From an uncultured Phocaeicola sp. (GTDB lineage Bacteria > Bacteroidota > Bacteroidia > Bacteroidales > Bacteroidaceae), in contig CAPAOL010000005.1 in NCBI GenBank assembly GCA_948579315.1, forward strand, positions 43,656 to 107,655: a stretch of 64,000 nucleotides of DNA, given 5' to 3'. Numbering within the stretch: the first letter of the stretch is position 1; each line of letters begins with the position of its first letter. Both the position numbers and the translations under genes were made by a program. Shown here piece by piece: positions 48,523 to 57,810 of this stretch. The notes under the pieces were generated by a model that searched no databases, was not told the origin of the DNA, and saw nothing but the letters and a program-made list of their open reading frames with translations.

Positions 48523-48553
48523 CAAATATATGTACTGGATTTCTTTTCTCAAA
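48523..48553 (-). promoter_or_regulatory. Late-operon promoter (leftward)
   Basis: On the minus strand TTTG (48553-48550), 19 bases, TATATTTG (48530-48523): exact Bacteroidetes spacing. It reads into the Com-like gene, both tRNA genes and, past a terminator, the head and tail genes. Confidence 0.8.
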
Positions 48554-48606
48554 ACATTTTTGATATTATTTTCTATTAAAATGTAGAAAATAATACTCTT
48601 TATGCG

Positions 48607-48614
48607 TATTTTTG
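48607..48614 (+). promoter_or_regulatory. Terminase promoter (-7 box)
   Basis: TATTTTTG fits TAnnTTTG. No clear TTTG is seen 19-21 bases upstream, so an activator may be needed. It is divergent from the late promoter at 48523. Confidence 0.45.
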
Positions 48615-48644
48615 TACTGCAATATTAGAATCAGAGCTTATAGG

Positions 48645-48685
48645 CCGGTCTCCACATGTGTAATGTGAGGATCGGTTTTCTTTTT
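48645..48685 (+). terminator. Attenuator-like hairpin before terminase
   Basis: CCGGTCTCCACAT (48645-48657) pairs with ATGTGAGGATCGG (48663-48675), one mismatch, followed by TTTTCTTTTT that ends at the terminase ATG. Confidence 0.6.
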
Positions 48686-50290
48686 ATGGAGAAATATAGT
48701 GGAATAAAAACGGTTAATGCCAGTTTGGTGCTTGATTATGAATATATCCAAATGTTAAGGGACGCGGATAGGAAAATTCCTAATCCGAATAAGATAATCG
48801 CACAAGGTGGAGGGCAGGAAAACATGCTCTCCACCCCGGCTGATATTACCATCTGTGGGGGATGCCGTGGGGGAAGTAAAACTTTTACTCTTCTTATGGA
48901 AACATTGAAAGATATAAAAAATAAAAACTTCCGTTCTGTTCTTCTCCGGCATGAGATAGACGATCTCTCTGATATGGTAGAAACATCATCCACCTTATAT
49001 GATGATTTTGGGGAATACAACAAGTCCAAAAACGACATGCGTTGGAATTTCTATAAAGGTGGATTTTTAAAATTCAGCTATCATGCTGACACACTTGACG
49101 ATTTCAAAAAGCGTTTTCAAGGTAAACAGTTCGCATATATAGGTGTGGATGAAATAACCCACATGGAATATCTTAAATTCAAATACCTTATCACTTGTAA
49201 CCGTAACGCCTTTCATATCCGTAACCGCTTTATCGGAACATGTAACCCTGATCCTGACAGCTGGGTTGCAAAATTCATTGACTGGTGGATCGGAGAAGAC
49301 GGTCTTCCAATCCCGGAACGTGATGGCAGAGTCCGGTATTGTTTTATGGATGGGGACAATGTTTCAGGTATATATTGGGGAGATACCCGTGAGGAAGTAT
49401 ATGAGCAATGCAAGGACATTATACACGCCTACTGGAAGCCGGAGTATGAGCAATATGGCACACCACAAGAACTGTTTATCAAGTCGGTTACTTTTATTGA
49501 AGCAAAACTTTCCGATAATGTAAAGCTGATGTCTTCCGATCCGACCTATTTGGCAAACCTTGTCAACCAGTCAGACGAACAACGCGCACGTGATCTTGAC
49601 GGTAACTGGAAATACAAAGCTGCCGGAGATGATATAATAAAGCTGACTCACATGGAAGCTTTATACCGCAATTCCATGCAGATAGGTGATGGAATACGCT
49701 GGGTATCGTGTGACGCGGCATTTGAGGGTGGCGACAGTCTTGTCATGTGGCTGTGGGAAGGATGGCATATAAGAGACATATTTGTTTGCAAACTTGACAG
49801 CAAGAAAACAGTCGATACCGTAAAAGCGATGCTGGAAGAATGGCATGTAAGAGAAGAATGCTTCACCTATGACCTTAACGGACTCGGACAAATATTCAAA
49901 GGTTTTTTCCCGAATGCAATCCCATTCAACAACAAAGAAGCCGTGGAGGAGAAATTCAAATACATCTATGCGAATTTAAAATCACAAGCGGCATATCTGT
50001 TCGCACAAAAAATTATCAACCGGGAGATTTCCATTGAACCGACTCTTCTTGAACGCAAGTTCTCCGGCAAAGGGTTTGAGAAAGTTCCCCTTAGACAGAT
50101 TCTCGACAAGGAAAGGAAAGCGATACGAAAGGATGAAGACAGTGAAGAGAAAGGCTGGACTATTATCAAGAAGATTATAATGAAAAAATTAGTAGGTCAT
50201 TCTCCCGACTTCATAGAAGCATTGCTTATGCGAATGATTTTTGAAATTAAACATAAACGCAAACACATAAAAGGTTTAGGATTAATATGA
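48686..50290 (+). CDS. terL: Terminase large subunit (534 aa)
   Basis: ATG 48686. CGGCRGGSKTFTLLMETL (~57-74) is the Walker A region, FAYIGVDEITHMEY the Walker B and catalytic Glu, then FIGTCNPDPDSWVAKFIDWW as in gp17-like ATPases. The C-terminal RNase H-like nuclease is seen in RWVSCDAAFEGGDSLVMWLW. It pumps and cuts DNA into the prohead. Overlaps the portal gene by four bases. It is on the opposite strand from the other head genes. Confidence 0.9.
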   Translation: MEKYSGIKTVNASLVLDYEYIQMLRDADRKIPNPNKIIAQGGGQENMLSTPADITICGGCRGGSKTFTLLMETLKDIKNKNFRSVLLRHEIDDLSDMVETSSTLYDDFGEYNKSKNDMRWNFYKGGFLKFSYHADTLDDFKKRFQGKQFAYIGVDEITHMEYLKFKYLITCNRNAFHIRNRFIGTCNPDPDSWVAKFIDWWIGEDGLPIPERDGRVRYCFMDGDNVSGIYWGDTREEVYEQCKDIIHAYWKPEYEQYGTPQELFIKSVTFIEAKLSDNVKLMSSDPTYLANLVNQSDEQRARDLDGNWKYKAAGDDIIKLTHMEALYRNSMQIGDGIRWVSCDAAFEGGDSLVMWLWEGWHIRDIFVCKLDSKKTVDTVKAMLEEWHVREECFTYDLNGLGQIFKGFFPNAIPFNNKEAVEEKFKYIYANLKSQAAYLFAQKIINREISIEPTLLERKFSGKGFEKVPLRQILDKERKAIRKDEDSEEKGWTIIKKIIMKKLVGHSPDFIEALLMRMIFEIKHKRKHIKGLGLI

Positions 50291-51783
50291 TAGCAGAGAT
50301 TCTTACAAAAAAGCCTTTTGCAAGGGTTACTCCCGAAGGTTACTTGCAAGGCAGGATTACGAGCGATTTAAGAAACGCATCGTTCACAAACAACAGTGAT
50401 AGGCTGACATGGCAGCTCATTTCGCAGGCTGATTTTATCCGTGAGTTTTATCCTTCAGGGCACAAGATCAATTCGGAATTGTTTTACCCGGACAGACTGA
50501 AATATGACGAAGAGAAGAAACGGTTCTTCCGGGAGAAAGTATTCCGTGCTTCTTTTCCCTTTCAGATGATAATCACTATCCAACAACTTGTACATCTATG
50601 TGGCAATGACATTCATCATGAGCTGACCGATACCAAAGTTGATGAAAGTTCACGGGAAATATTTCTCGAATTTCAAAAAGGATGGCTGGATAAAAATATG
50701 GAGATTGCATTTTACGAATATGCCAAAAGTGTAAAAATAACGGGAGATGCAGCAATCGTATTCTATATGAATGAAGGCAAGGTGTTCACCAAGAATCTCT
50801 CCTATTTTGATGGTGACACTCTTTATCCTCACTACGATTCCATAACCGGTCAAATGACACTGTTTGCCCGGCGATACAGCGACTATGACGAAGAGGGAAA
50901 GGAACTCATTTCTTGGGTGGAAGTGTGGGATAATAAAAAAATGTACCGTTACCGGCAGGATAAAAGGGGAATAGCCGGAGCAATAAACAAAGTGAAACAG
51001 TATTTCGGTATTGAAGGATATACATTAGTGGAAGAACACGATCATGGATTTACCGAATGTCCGGTTGTATATTATCGGGACAAACACGGTGCCTGCTGGA
51101 GCTTTTCACAAGATAATATCGACAAGTACGAACTGGCTATTTCCCATTTGTGTCAAAACAATATGGCATACGCATTTCCAATCATGTTACTTAAAGGTGA
51201 AGATGTTGAGATTCAGGGAGATATGTATGGTGCGGTAAAAGCTATCACTATGGGGAAGGATGATGATGCAGGCTTTATGAATCGTCCCGAAGCATCACAA
51301 TCATTTGAACTTCAAATTAATACATTACTTAAAATGATTTTTATGGGGAGTTTTGTTGTCATGCCTCCCGAAGTAAAGTCAGGAGATTTACCGGGTGTTG
51401 CTATCAAGCTGATCTATTCACCATCTTTGGAAAAAGCCATGATTGACTGCAAGGAATTTGACGAATCAATAGACAAAATGAAACGGCTGTTCCTGCACGG
51501 ATATGGAACAGAAAAAGGCCAACTTACCAAATTCCTCAATTTGAAAATTTTTTCGTGGGCAGTTCCATACGTCCACCAAAATGCAGCCGAATTGGTATCG
51601 AACTTGGTACAATTAGTCGGTGCCGGTATTTTATCAAAAGAAACCGGCTCGGAAGAATCCGGCTATGGAAGAAACAATGAATGGGATCGTATCATGCGTG
51701 AATATAAGGAACAGCAACAAGCTGACTTGCTATATCAACTGAAAATCAAGAAAAATGAAAGTAAAGAGGGTAATGCAAAATGA
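50287..51783 (+). CDS. Portal protein (498 aa)
   Basis: Length and layout of SPP1 gp6-like portals: N-terminal wing (FREKVFRASFPFQMIITIQQ), GDAAIVFYMNEGKVFTKNLS, HDHGFTECPVVYYRDKHGAC and a C-terminal crown helix ending KEGNAK. It forms the dodecameric DNA gate. Coupled to terL by ATGA. Confidence 0.82.
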   Translation: MIAEILTKKPFARVTPEGYLQGRITSDLRNASFTNNSDRLTWQLISQADFIREFYPSGHKINSELFYPDRLKYDEEKKRFFREKVFRASFPFQMIITIQQLVHLCGNDIHHELTDTKVDESSREIFLEFQKGWLDKNMEIAFYEYAKSVKITGDAAIVFYMNEGKVFTKNLSYFDGDTLYPHYDSITGQMTLFARRYSDYDEEGKELISWVEVWDNKKMYRYRQDKRGIAGAINKVKQYFGIEGYTLVEEHDHGFTECPVVYYRDKHGACWSFSQDNIDKYELAISHLCQNNMAYAFPIMLLKGEDVEIQGDMYGAVKAITMGKDDDAGFMNRPEASQSFELQINTLLKMIFMGSFVVMPPEVKSGDLPGVAIKLIYSPSLEKAMIDCKEFDESIDKMKRLFLHGYGTEKGQLTKFLNLKIFSWAVPYVHQNAAELVSNLVQLVGAGILSKETGSEESGYGRNNEWDRIMREYKEQQQADLLYQLKIKKNESKEGNAK

Positions 51784-51797
51784 TCTGTACCAAAACG

Positions 51798-51892
51798 CGG
51801 AGCGCGAAAGCAATCCCGTACTCCGCGCTCCGAATCCAATGTAATTATACATTGGAAAAAGCCGCCTCTGCCTACATAAAATAGACAGAGGC
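51798..51892 (+). terminator. Triple hairpin after portal
   Basis: Three successive perfect stems: CGGAGCGCG/CGCGCTCCG (51798-51806/51824-51832), TCCAATGT/ACATTGGA (51835-51842/51849-51856) and GCCTCTG/CAGAGGC (51864-51870/51886-51892), the last followed by TTTACTTTTTTT. The final hairpin is an intrinsic terminator; the others may stabilise the mRNA end. Confidence 0.75.
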
Positions 51893-51983
51893 TTTACTTT
51901 TTTTCAACAACTTGGTTGATAAGCTTGTGTTATAACAAGTCAACTTCTACATTGCAAATGTAATGAATGAATTGAATATGACA

Positions 51984-52238
51984 CTACTTTCGATACAATT
52001 TTTTATTATAAGGCTTTCGAGGATATTTCCGGTTAAGCTTCTTTTGCAGATCATCATTGATACTTTCATTCAGAAGGATTTTAGAGTTTAGCACCCGGAC
52101 TTCTCCAGTAAGTTCCATAATAGTTTTGGATTGTGTCGCATTTTGTTTTGAAAGTTCAACATTGGCAATAGCCAGTTTGCTGCATTCTGATGCAAGATGA
52201 TTGAGTTTCTTTGTGCTGATTAATGATATTCCAAACAT
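51984..52238 (-). CDS. Small coiled-coil protein (84 aa)
   Basis: Helical N-terminal part with Ser/Leu/Asn heptads and a basic C-terminus (KKLNRKYPRKPYNKKLYRK). Last gene of the leftward packaging/replication unit. No family recognised. Confidence 0.5.
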   Translation of the reverse strand: MFGISLISTKKLNHLASECSKLAIANVELSKQNATQSKTIMELTGEVRVLNSKILLNESINDDLQKKLNRKYPRKPYNKKLYRK

Positions 52239-52268
52239 AATAATTCTGATATTTAACCTATTAAATAA

Positions 52269-53057
52269 TTATATTGCTGATACGGAAACTGCAAAGCATT
52301 TACAATGACCGTGATACGGTGGTAATTTGTCCCATTCCACATGAAATCCGACTTCATCGTCACAAATGTTACAAGGATAGGAGCTGCCACGCATGACAAA
52401 GAACCCTACGGCTCCACTGGCTTTAGCCTGTAATTCCCAATGCTTCATCCAACCCTCTGCCACAGCATACTCCGTCAAATCTGACAGTGCAGTCCAAGAG
52501 CTTACAGTACGTCCTACTCCAAAAGACTCCTGAACACCGAGTCTTGAAATAACCGGATAACCCTTTGAAATAGCTCTCTGTACATGCTCATTAAGCAACG
52601 GCGTTTTTACCGACTGCCTGATAGATGAAAGTAGTTTGTCTTTGGAAAGGTTCAGTAGTAGTCCGGCGGCAATGGCCGTTTCAACCTCCTTTGAAAACCG
52701 GTCAACATATTCTCTTGCGCGTTGCGTGAAGGTTTTGCTGTATGATTCTCGCGTTATATATGTTATGATTGCATCCTTATTATCCTCATGTGTCGCTACT
52801 GCCAAAGTATAAGTATAGTCTTCAATTATTTCAAGAAGGGATAAAATAATGGCATCCACCTCCTCCTGCAACTGTCTGTTTGCTGAAAAACGGAATAGTT
52901 CAGGGCTGATTTTGTACCGGTATGAAATATCTATAATTTGCTTTGCCGCCTCGATCATTACAATTTGAAGATTGGTACGCATGGATAGCTCCGCATCCAG
53001 ACGTTGACGGAGGTATTCTTTGGCCTCTTCAATTTCCTTATCAGTCGGTACCCTCAT
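52269..53057 (-). CDS. MuF/SPP1 gp7-like minor head protein (262 aa)
   Basis: A long helical N-terminal part and the C-terminal metal site SYPCNICDDEVGF...LPPYHGHCKCFAVSV, with Cys pairs and PPxHxHCxC as in phage head-morphogenesis (MuF) proteins. These ride on the portal and are injected. It lies near the portal gene but is on the opposite strand. Overlaps the upstream gene by 17 bases. Confidence 0.82.
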   Translation of the reverse strand: MRVPTDKEIEEAKEYLRQRLDAELSMRTNLQIVMIEAAKQIIDISYRYKISPELFRFSANRQLQEEVDAIILSLLEIIEDYTYTLAVATHEDNKDAIITYITRESYSKTFTQRAREYVDRFSKEVETAIAAGLLLNLSKDKLLSSIRQSVKTPLLNEHVQRAISKGYPVISRLGVQESFGVGRTVSSWTALSDLTEYAVAEGWMKHWELQAKASGAVGFFVMRGSSYPCNICDDEVGFHVEWDKLPPYHGHCKCFAVSVSAI

Positions 53058-53448
53058 TTTTATGTTCCTCCTTAATACTTTCCTTTATGCTATTCATGTT
53101 TCTTTCTTCTTCCAGTATTTTGGCATCATCTTCCAGTGATACTGGTTTCTGCAAGCCTCGTAGCCGTTCGGTAAGATCAGAGTAGCTTTTAAAAAACTCT
53201 TCCATAAACTTAACATCGGGGGTTGCGTTACTAATAAGGAAACAGACTTTGATCCATGTTTCCAAATATTCGCGAAGTTCCTTATTGTTGGCTAACTCCC
53301 GAATCCGGGAGAACATTCCGTTGTCATCCCGAAAACGCATACTCCAAAAACCTGACACTGCCTTAATGCTGATCCAGTCATGTTCACTACCATTATCCCT
53401 CGTAACAATAAAGTTACCTACCTGAATACCATTTGTTTTTTTGCTCAT
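53041..53448 (-). CDS. Hypothetical protein (135 aa)
   Basis: VGNFIVTRDNGSEHDWISIK and GFWSMRFRDDNGMFSRIREL form a beta core; the C-terminal half is an acidic helix. Found between the MuF gene and other small genes. No family recognised. Confidence 0.6.
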   Translation of the reverse strand: MSKKTNGIQVGNFIVTRDNGSEHDWISIKAVSGFWSMRFRDDNGMFSRIRELANNKELREYLETWIKVCFLISNATPDVKFMEEFFKSYSDLTERLRGLQKPVSLEDDAKILEEERNMNSIKESIKEEHKNEGTD

Positions 53449-53831
53449 AATCCTATTTTTAATTTACGTTCAAATCTATCTCCAAGATTAAAAAAGTATT
53501 CCTTACCGTAAGAGTTTATACGTTCTTCATCCGATGATACTTTATTCATTTCATAAATCAAGCAACTATACCTATCATCATCAGGAAGAAGCCCTTTGCA
53601 CTCTTCTCTGATATAAATATGATGCTTCCCATTTACCCAATAAAATTCAGAGAGAAATCCACCAAGAAGCATTTCAATCATTTTTTGGTGCCTGACAGAC
53701 AATTCTCCTTGCACTGCTATATCCATTACAATGCTCTTACCTTCTATTGTCTTCAATTCACATGAATAGTTCAAGGCCCGAAGAATAGACATCAGCTCAA
53801 CACTTAACTCTATGTGATTCATATTTTTCAT
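53445..53831 (-). CDS. Hypothetical protein (128 aa)
   Basis: Alpha/beta with ELSVELMSILRALNYSCELK at the start and a C-terminal basic tail. Four-base overlaps at both ends. No family recognised. Confidence 0.6.
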   Translation of the reverse strand: MKNMNHIELSVELMSILRALNYSCELKTIEGKSIVMDIAVQGELSVRHQKMIEMLLGGFLSEFYWVNGKHHIYIREECKGLLPDDDRYSCLIYEMNKVSSDEERINSYGKEYFFNLGDRFERKLKIGL

Positions 53832-54049
53832 ACTTTTACTATTTCAAATTCATCTGCATGTTCCTTGCCAATCCAATCCCGTTTCTGATTTTCAGTTGCG
53901 CTTTCGTAGATTCTTCCTCGCTTAGACAAATGCCTTTTCCTAAAAATACCTTCTTCTCCAAGTTTGTCATAATCTCTTCTTGAAGGGGATAATCCCTTTG
54001 CCCTGCAAAAGAACAATCCCGTTTCCTTGTGTCTAAATTTTACTGCCAT
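53828..54049 (-). CDS. Small basic protein (73 aa)
   Basis: MAVKFRHKETGLFFCRAKGL...KRHLSKRGRIYESATENQKR. ATG 54049 has a good GAGGAA site; the frame is open to 54064. Basic, possibly nucleic-acid binding. No family recognised. Confidence 0.6.
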   Translation of the reverse strand: MAVKFRHKETGLFFCRAKGLSPSRRDYDKLGEEGIFRKRHLSKRGRIYESATENQKRDWIGKEHADEFEIVKV

Positions 54050-54051
54050 GC

Positions 54052-54162
54052 TTATTCCTCCCATGGATTTTCGTCTTCTTCCTCAACGTAAATCCGTTTT
54101 AATTTGTCTGATACTTCTTCAAGCTCACGCTTCATTTGATTTACATGAAATCCAGCTGGCAT
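54052..54162 (-). CDS. Tiny acidic protein (36 aa)
   Basis: MPAGFHVNQMKRELEEVSDK... ending ENPWEE, helical and acidic. It stops two bases before the next ATG. Tight packing supports translation. Confidence 0.45.
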   Translation of the reverse strand: MPAGFHVNQMKRELEEVSDKLKRIYVEEEDENPWEE

Positions 54163-54168
54163 AGGGAT

Positions 54169-54234
54169 TTACAATGCTCCCCGTAGGTTATCTATTTTTT
54201 CAATAACCTCTGCAAATTCATCCGGTGCGATCAT
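54169..54234 (-). CDS. Tiny ORF (21 aa)
   Basis: MIAPDEFAEVIEKIDNLRGA... begins one base after the primase stop and ends six bases before the next small gene. Supported only by spacing. Confidence 0.35.
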   Translation of the reverse strand: MIAPDEFAEVIEKIDNLRGAL

Positions 54235-54235
54235 A

Positions 54236-55873
54236 CTATTTGGTTCTTATTTTTAATTGTTTGATAATCTTCTCCACAGCGTCCAAGTCAAAAACAGTTG
54301 TTCTCTTCTCCATGTGGTACGTCCCCTCCAGTTTCTTCTCCCGGAACAAACGCTGGACTTGATAAATGCTCAATGACAAGCAGGCCGCAAGCCCTTCATG
54401 GGTATAAGCGTATCGTTTGCCATCTTGATAAACCGGTTTAGCGATCCTTTGCTTATAGTTACCCCGTAGGTCTTCCCGTTTCTCATAATAGAGTTTTTCC
54501 GTCAAGGCTGTTCCATACAAACCATACACCTGACCATTCGGGGTTCTTTTTTTACGATAACCGGCTTCCGAAAGAATACGTCCGAATACTGTCACATTCT
54601 CTTCTTTGGCATTATTGTCCCTACACCATTTGCAATATTTCCGGTACAGAATGGCCGAAGACATCCATTTGGGTTCAATATCGGCAATTTCCTCATAGCG
54701 GCACAGATAGTTCATTTGATACATGAACTTCATTACGGTACTACTTTCCGACTGATATTCATCCATGACATTTTCAAGCTCCTTACTGTCTGTCAACTTA
54801 TAACCATTGGCGATAAAACGGTCACGGCCTTCCAATATCCAATTGAATATAGCCGGGTATTCGGCTTCCAAATCCCGTGACAGTTCTTTTTTCTGCCGGG
54901 CTTTGGGTATCTCCACTTCAAAGGGAATAATGCAAATACGCCGCCTCATTCCATAGCTCCAGTCTTTCAAATACGGCATTTGGTTGGCATTTGCCATAAG
55001 CAGGGGAATATTGTAAGCAGTGAAGTTATCGCCATAGATAGGCCGGGCTTCGGTAGGTTCACCACTGATAAGGCTCTTCAACGTGTCACTATCCTTACCA
55101 AACTCTAACGCTTGTATTTCAGAACAGTAGTTCAACCGCTTGCCATTAATGAAAGCGATATTTTTTTTTCTCTCATTTCCAGTAATCAATGCACCTATGC
55201 CGAAATTGCTGACATTCTCCCGGCCAAGTATGCCCATGATCGTTTCAAAGACTACACTTTTGCCATTGGAGCCGGAGCCACGAAGAACAAGCATAGTTTC
55301 CATTTTCGCCACACGCCGGTCAACAAAAATACTTCCAAGAAACTCCTGCAAAACTTTTTGCATGTTTTTGTCCGGCAAAACTTCATCCAGGAACATTCTC
55401 CAAAGAAAGACATGCTCTTCCGGCTTGTAGTCATAGGGAACGCATGTAGTCTGTACCCAACGGCGGTTGAAAGAATGTGCACGGCGAGCATTCATATCAA
55501 ACACACAGTTATTGAACACCACAATGGCATTATCAGGCTTCAAGGCTTTTCCTGCCACCACACGCTTACAGACTTTCAGTACACCCTCCACACGGGAATA
55601 ATCACCATTGGGCATTTTGCATTTACGCATCAAGTCATATATCAGGTTGCCAAAATCATCCCATGCCATCTCTTCATATATCCGGCCACTGAAATAGTAA
55701 GGAGTACCATTGAACTTACAAATCGAAGATCGTATAATGGCTGCACGCATCAAGTCCTGCACAGCGTCAACACGCGCTGCACTTTTGGACTCTTGTAAGG
55801 CGGCATCCAGTTTCTCGCCTTTCATAAGCCCGAAGACCTCATTTAACAACTTCCTATACTTTCCCGACTCCAT
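54236..55873 (-). CDS. D5/P4-type primase-helicase with C-terminal HTH
   Basis: 545 residues. D5_N-like region (~90-200), Walker A GSGSNGKS (199-206), FINGKRLNYCSEIQALEFGK and NANQMPYLKDWSYGMRRRIC give an SF3 helicase. The polymerising primase domain usually found N-terminal is missing, so this is the helicase half. The last ~70 residues (YTHEGLAACLSLSIYQVQRL...FDLDAVEKIIKQL) form an excisionase-like HTH, an unusual fusion that could read the nearby iterons. It unwinds phage DNA at the origin. Confidence 0.85.
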   Translation of the reverse strand: MESGKYRKLLNEVFGLMKGEKLDAALQESKSAARVDAVQDLMRAAIIRSSICKFNGTPYYFSGRIYEEMAWDDFGNLIYDLMRKCKMPNGDYSRVEGVLKVCKRVVAGKALKPDNAIVVFNNCVFDMNARRAHSFNRRWVQTTCVPYDYKPEEHVFLWRMFLDEVLPDKNMQKVLQEFLGSIFVDRRVAKMETMLVLRGSGSNGKSVVFETIMGILGRENVSNFGIGALITGNERKKNIAFINGKRLNYCSEIQALEFGKDSDTLKSLISGEPTEARPIYGDNFTAYNIPLLMANANQMPYLKDWSYGMRRRICIIPFEVEIPKARQKKELSRDLEAEYPAIFNWILEGRDRFIANGYKLTDSKELENVMDEYQSESSTVMKFMYQMNYLCRYEEIADIEPKWMSSAILYRKYCKWCRDNNAKEENVTVFGRILSEAGYRKKRTPNGQVYGLYGTALTEKLYYEKREDLRGNYKQRIAKPVYQDGKRYAYTHEGLAACLSLSIYQVQRLFREKKLEGTYHMEKRTTVFDLDAVEKIIKQLKIRTK

Positions 55874-55874
55874 T

Positions 55875-56231
55875 TCAGTCTTTAAATTTACCAGTCCTTA
55901 CCTGATTGATACAGTCAGCAACCCATCCAACAAGATACGAGAATGTTTCCTGATTAGCTAAATCCACTTTTGCACCTATATAATCAAATATGTTCATCGC
56001 TATATGTGAACTTTCATGAGCGATATTTGCTATAGTAATGGCATTCTTACTTTCAAATCGGACAAGAATACCACCCAAATTTCGCAGTTTATCACGAACA
56101 CAGTCCACAATGGCATCAGCAGTATCATCCCATTCACTTACACCTTCAAATCTATCTGAAAATGTATCTGTACTGACTGCAACCCACAACTTGCGTGGAT
56201 ATATCACCGGATCAAACTCATGTATTTTCAT
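55875..56231 (-). CDS. HExxH zincin-like protein (118 aa)
   Basis: ITIANIAHESSHIAMNIFDY carries HExxH (His72, Glu73, His76) in a helix, followed by ETFSYLVGWVADCINQVRTG with a possible third ligand Glu. Found widely as small phage putative metallopeptidases. One base from the primase start. Substrate unknown. Confidence 0.65.
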   Translation of the reverse strand: MKIHEFDPVIYPRKLWVAVSTDTFSDRFEGVSEWDDTADAIVDCVRDKLRNLGGILVRFESKNAITIANIAHESSHIAMNIFDYIGAKVDLANQETFSYLVGWVADCINQVRTGKFKD

Positions 56232-56993
56232 AAAATATCATTATATATTCAAAAACAAGTGTTTTTGATAGTTTTATGCCTATTTTCAGGCCGTTTTACG
56301 CCACAAATATAGTCTATTTTCTACATAATTATCATATAAATACTATTATTTTCTACTTAAAATATAGAATAAACACGCGCTTTTGAAGGCTTTTTTATCA
56401 TATTTTGTATTCATAGCACCATTCAATATAAGTAATCATAAAATATTGGCAAACAAAGGATAACGACTCTATTTCAATAGGAAATACAGATGGAGCATTC
56501 TCTCTGATATGTATGGTTTATGTAGGGTTTTAAAGGCAACTATACATATATAACATATTGAAATACAAATCAATGGAAAAATAGTGCATAGTATGTATAG
56601 TTTTTTATGCAAACCATATTATATATATTTTTTTCCCATACGCAATTTACATATAAACTATACATACTATACATTAAATTTCCATTGACCTAATAATGAA
56701 TGATTTACACATGTATAGTTATGAAGTAAACTATACATATACTATACATTTTCAGAAGTAAAACTATACATCGGACATTCACTTTTGTAATTTATCATTG
56801 GAAAAGCCTTAAAAACATCCATTATTGGCTCCAAAAAAGAAAAAAAAATAAAAATCTTGACCGGGATTGAAACATGCTTGGTGTCTTGGGTAGCCGGGGG
56901 GGGTGCCCTCCCTGCTTTCATTATCCAGTTGACCAGCAAAGAAGGAGAAAAGCCGCGCTTTGCCTTGATTCTCTTTATATTATACCTATAATA
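56232..56993. other. Iteron-like cluster and AT-rich region, putative replication origin
   Basis: Eight CTATACAT words lie within 232 bases: forward at 56540, 56658, 56667, 56731, 56742 and 56764, reverse at 56593 and 56711. The surroundings are AT-rich and lie just upstream of the primase-helicase unit, as expected for an origin. The rest holds a G8 tract (56896-56903) and a doubtful short frame at 56742-56939; no gene is supported. Confidence 0.5.
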
Positions 56994-57584
56994 TTAAATA
57001 TTATCCGGCTTTTCCGCTTCTTCTGCTTTCCGCTCTGCTCGATCAGCTATAAAAAGGCTGCATCTATAACACTGCAAAGGCAGATAATAATGTACTGTTT
57101 CCTCTTCTTCTGTATTTTCGTCCTTCTTCATCTGTTGTAAATCGGCTATTTTCATTAATACATCTGCACGATCTTTTCCCCTCAAATAAGGCAAAGTTTG
57201 TTCGAGACCTGACAAAACCGCGTCTTTATCCCGGTATTGTACAACATTCCCGGCTTTTTCTTCCTCTTCTGTTTCTGTGTTTTTCTTTTTCTTCTTGTTT
57301 TTGGGGCTGTCATTGTCAGGAAGGAAGGCCGCGCGGTTATCTTCAAAAGACCGTATTAGTTTATTAATGCCGGGTTTATCCTTTGCAAGCTGGGCGGCTC
57401 CGCGTTGCGCTGTTTCTATCTTTGTAGATCGTGGTCTAAATATAGTTGCGTATGCTTCGCCACGACTGGCGCCGGATGCTACAAGCATACAAAAGAAAAC
57501 ATCATCCGGGGTTAATTGATAAATTTGCTGTAAATCTGTTACGCGCTTACTGTACACCATATAAAACGATATAAAAGAGTTCAT
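56994..57584 (-). CDS. Probable terminase small subunit (196 aa)
   Basis: LTPDDVFFCMLVASGASRGEAYATIF resembles the HTH start of small terminases. A Lys-rich linker (KNKKKKKNTETEEEE) and RDKDAVLSGLEQTLPYLRGK-KDRADVLMKIADLQQMKK follow, like the C-terminal oligomerisation part. It would bind the packaging site and hand DNA to TerL. ATG 57584 is chosen because upstream codons overlap the promoter. It is far from terL and on the other strand, so the assignment is tentative. Confidence 0.55.
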   Translation of the reverse strand: MNSFISFYMVYSKRVTDLQQIYQLTPDDVFFCMLVASGASRGEAYATIFRPRSTKIETAQRGAAQLAKDKPGINKLIRSFEDNRAAFLPDNDSPKNKKKKKNTETEEEEKAGNVVQYRDKDAVLSGLEQTLPYLRGKDRADVLMKIADLQQMKKDENTEEEETVHYYLPLQCYRCSLFIADRAERKAEEAEKPDNI

Positions 57585-57616
57585 TATATTGGCGTCTCGC
57601 GCTCTGTAACTTGCTA

Positions 57617-57648
57617 CAAAGTTAAACAAAGGCTACAAATAAAGCAAA
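57617..57648 (-). promoter_or_regulatory. Promoter for the leftward replication/packaging unit
   Basis: On the minus strand TTTG (57648-57645), 20 bases, TAACTTTG (57624-57617). This places the start of the next gene at 57584. Confidence 0.7.
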
Positions 57649-57810
57649 TAAGCATATTTAAAGCCTGTATATTACAAATATTTCCTTACTTCTTAAATAC
57701 TTTATATTTATCATTATATTATTTATTAATATGTTGATTATCAATATATTATATCAATATTAATAAATGTAAAAACGGAGCATTTTCTTAAAAATAAAAG
57801 TACATTTTGT

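Noticed and set aside
56742..56939. 65-codon minus-strand frame with a G8/C8 tract
   Set aside because: Ends inside an iteron and shows no family; kept only as part of the intergenic description.
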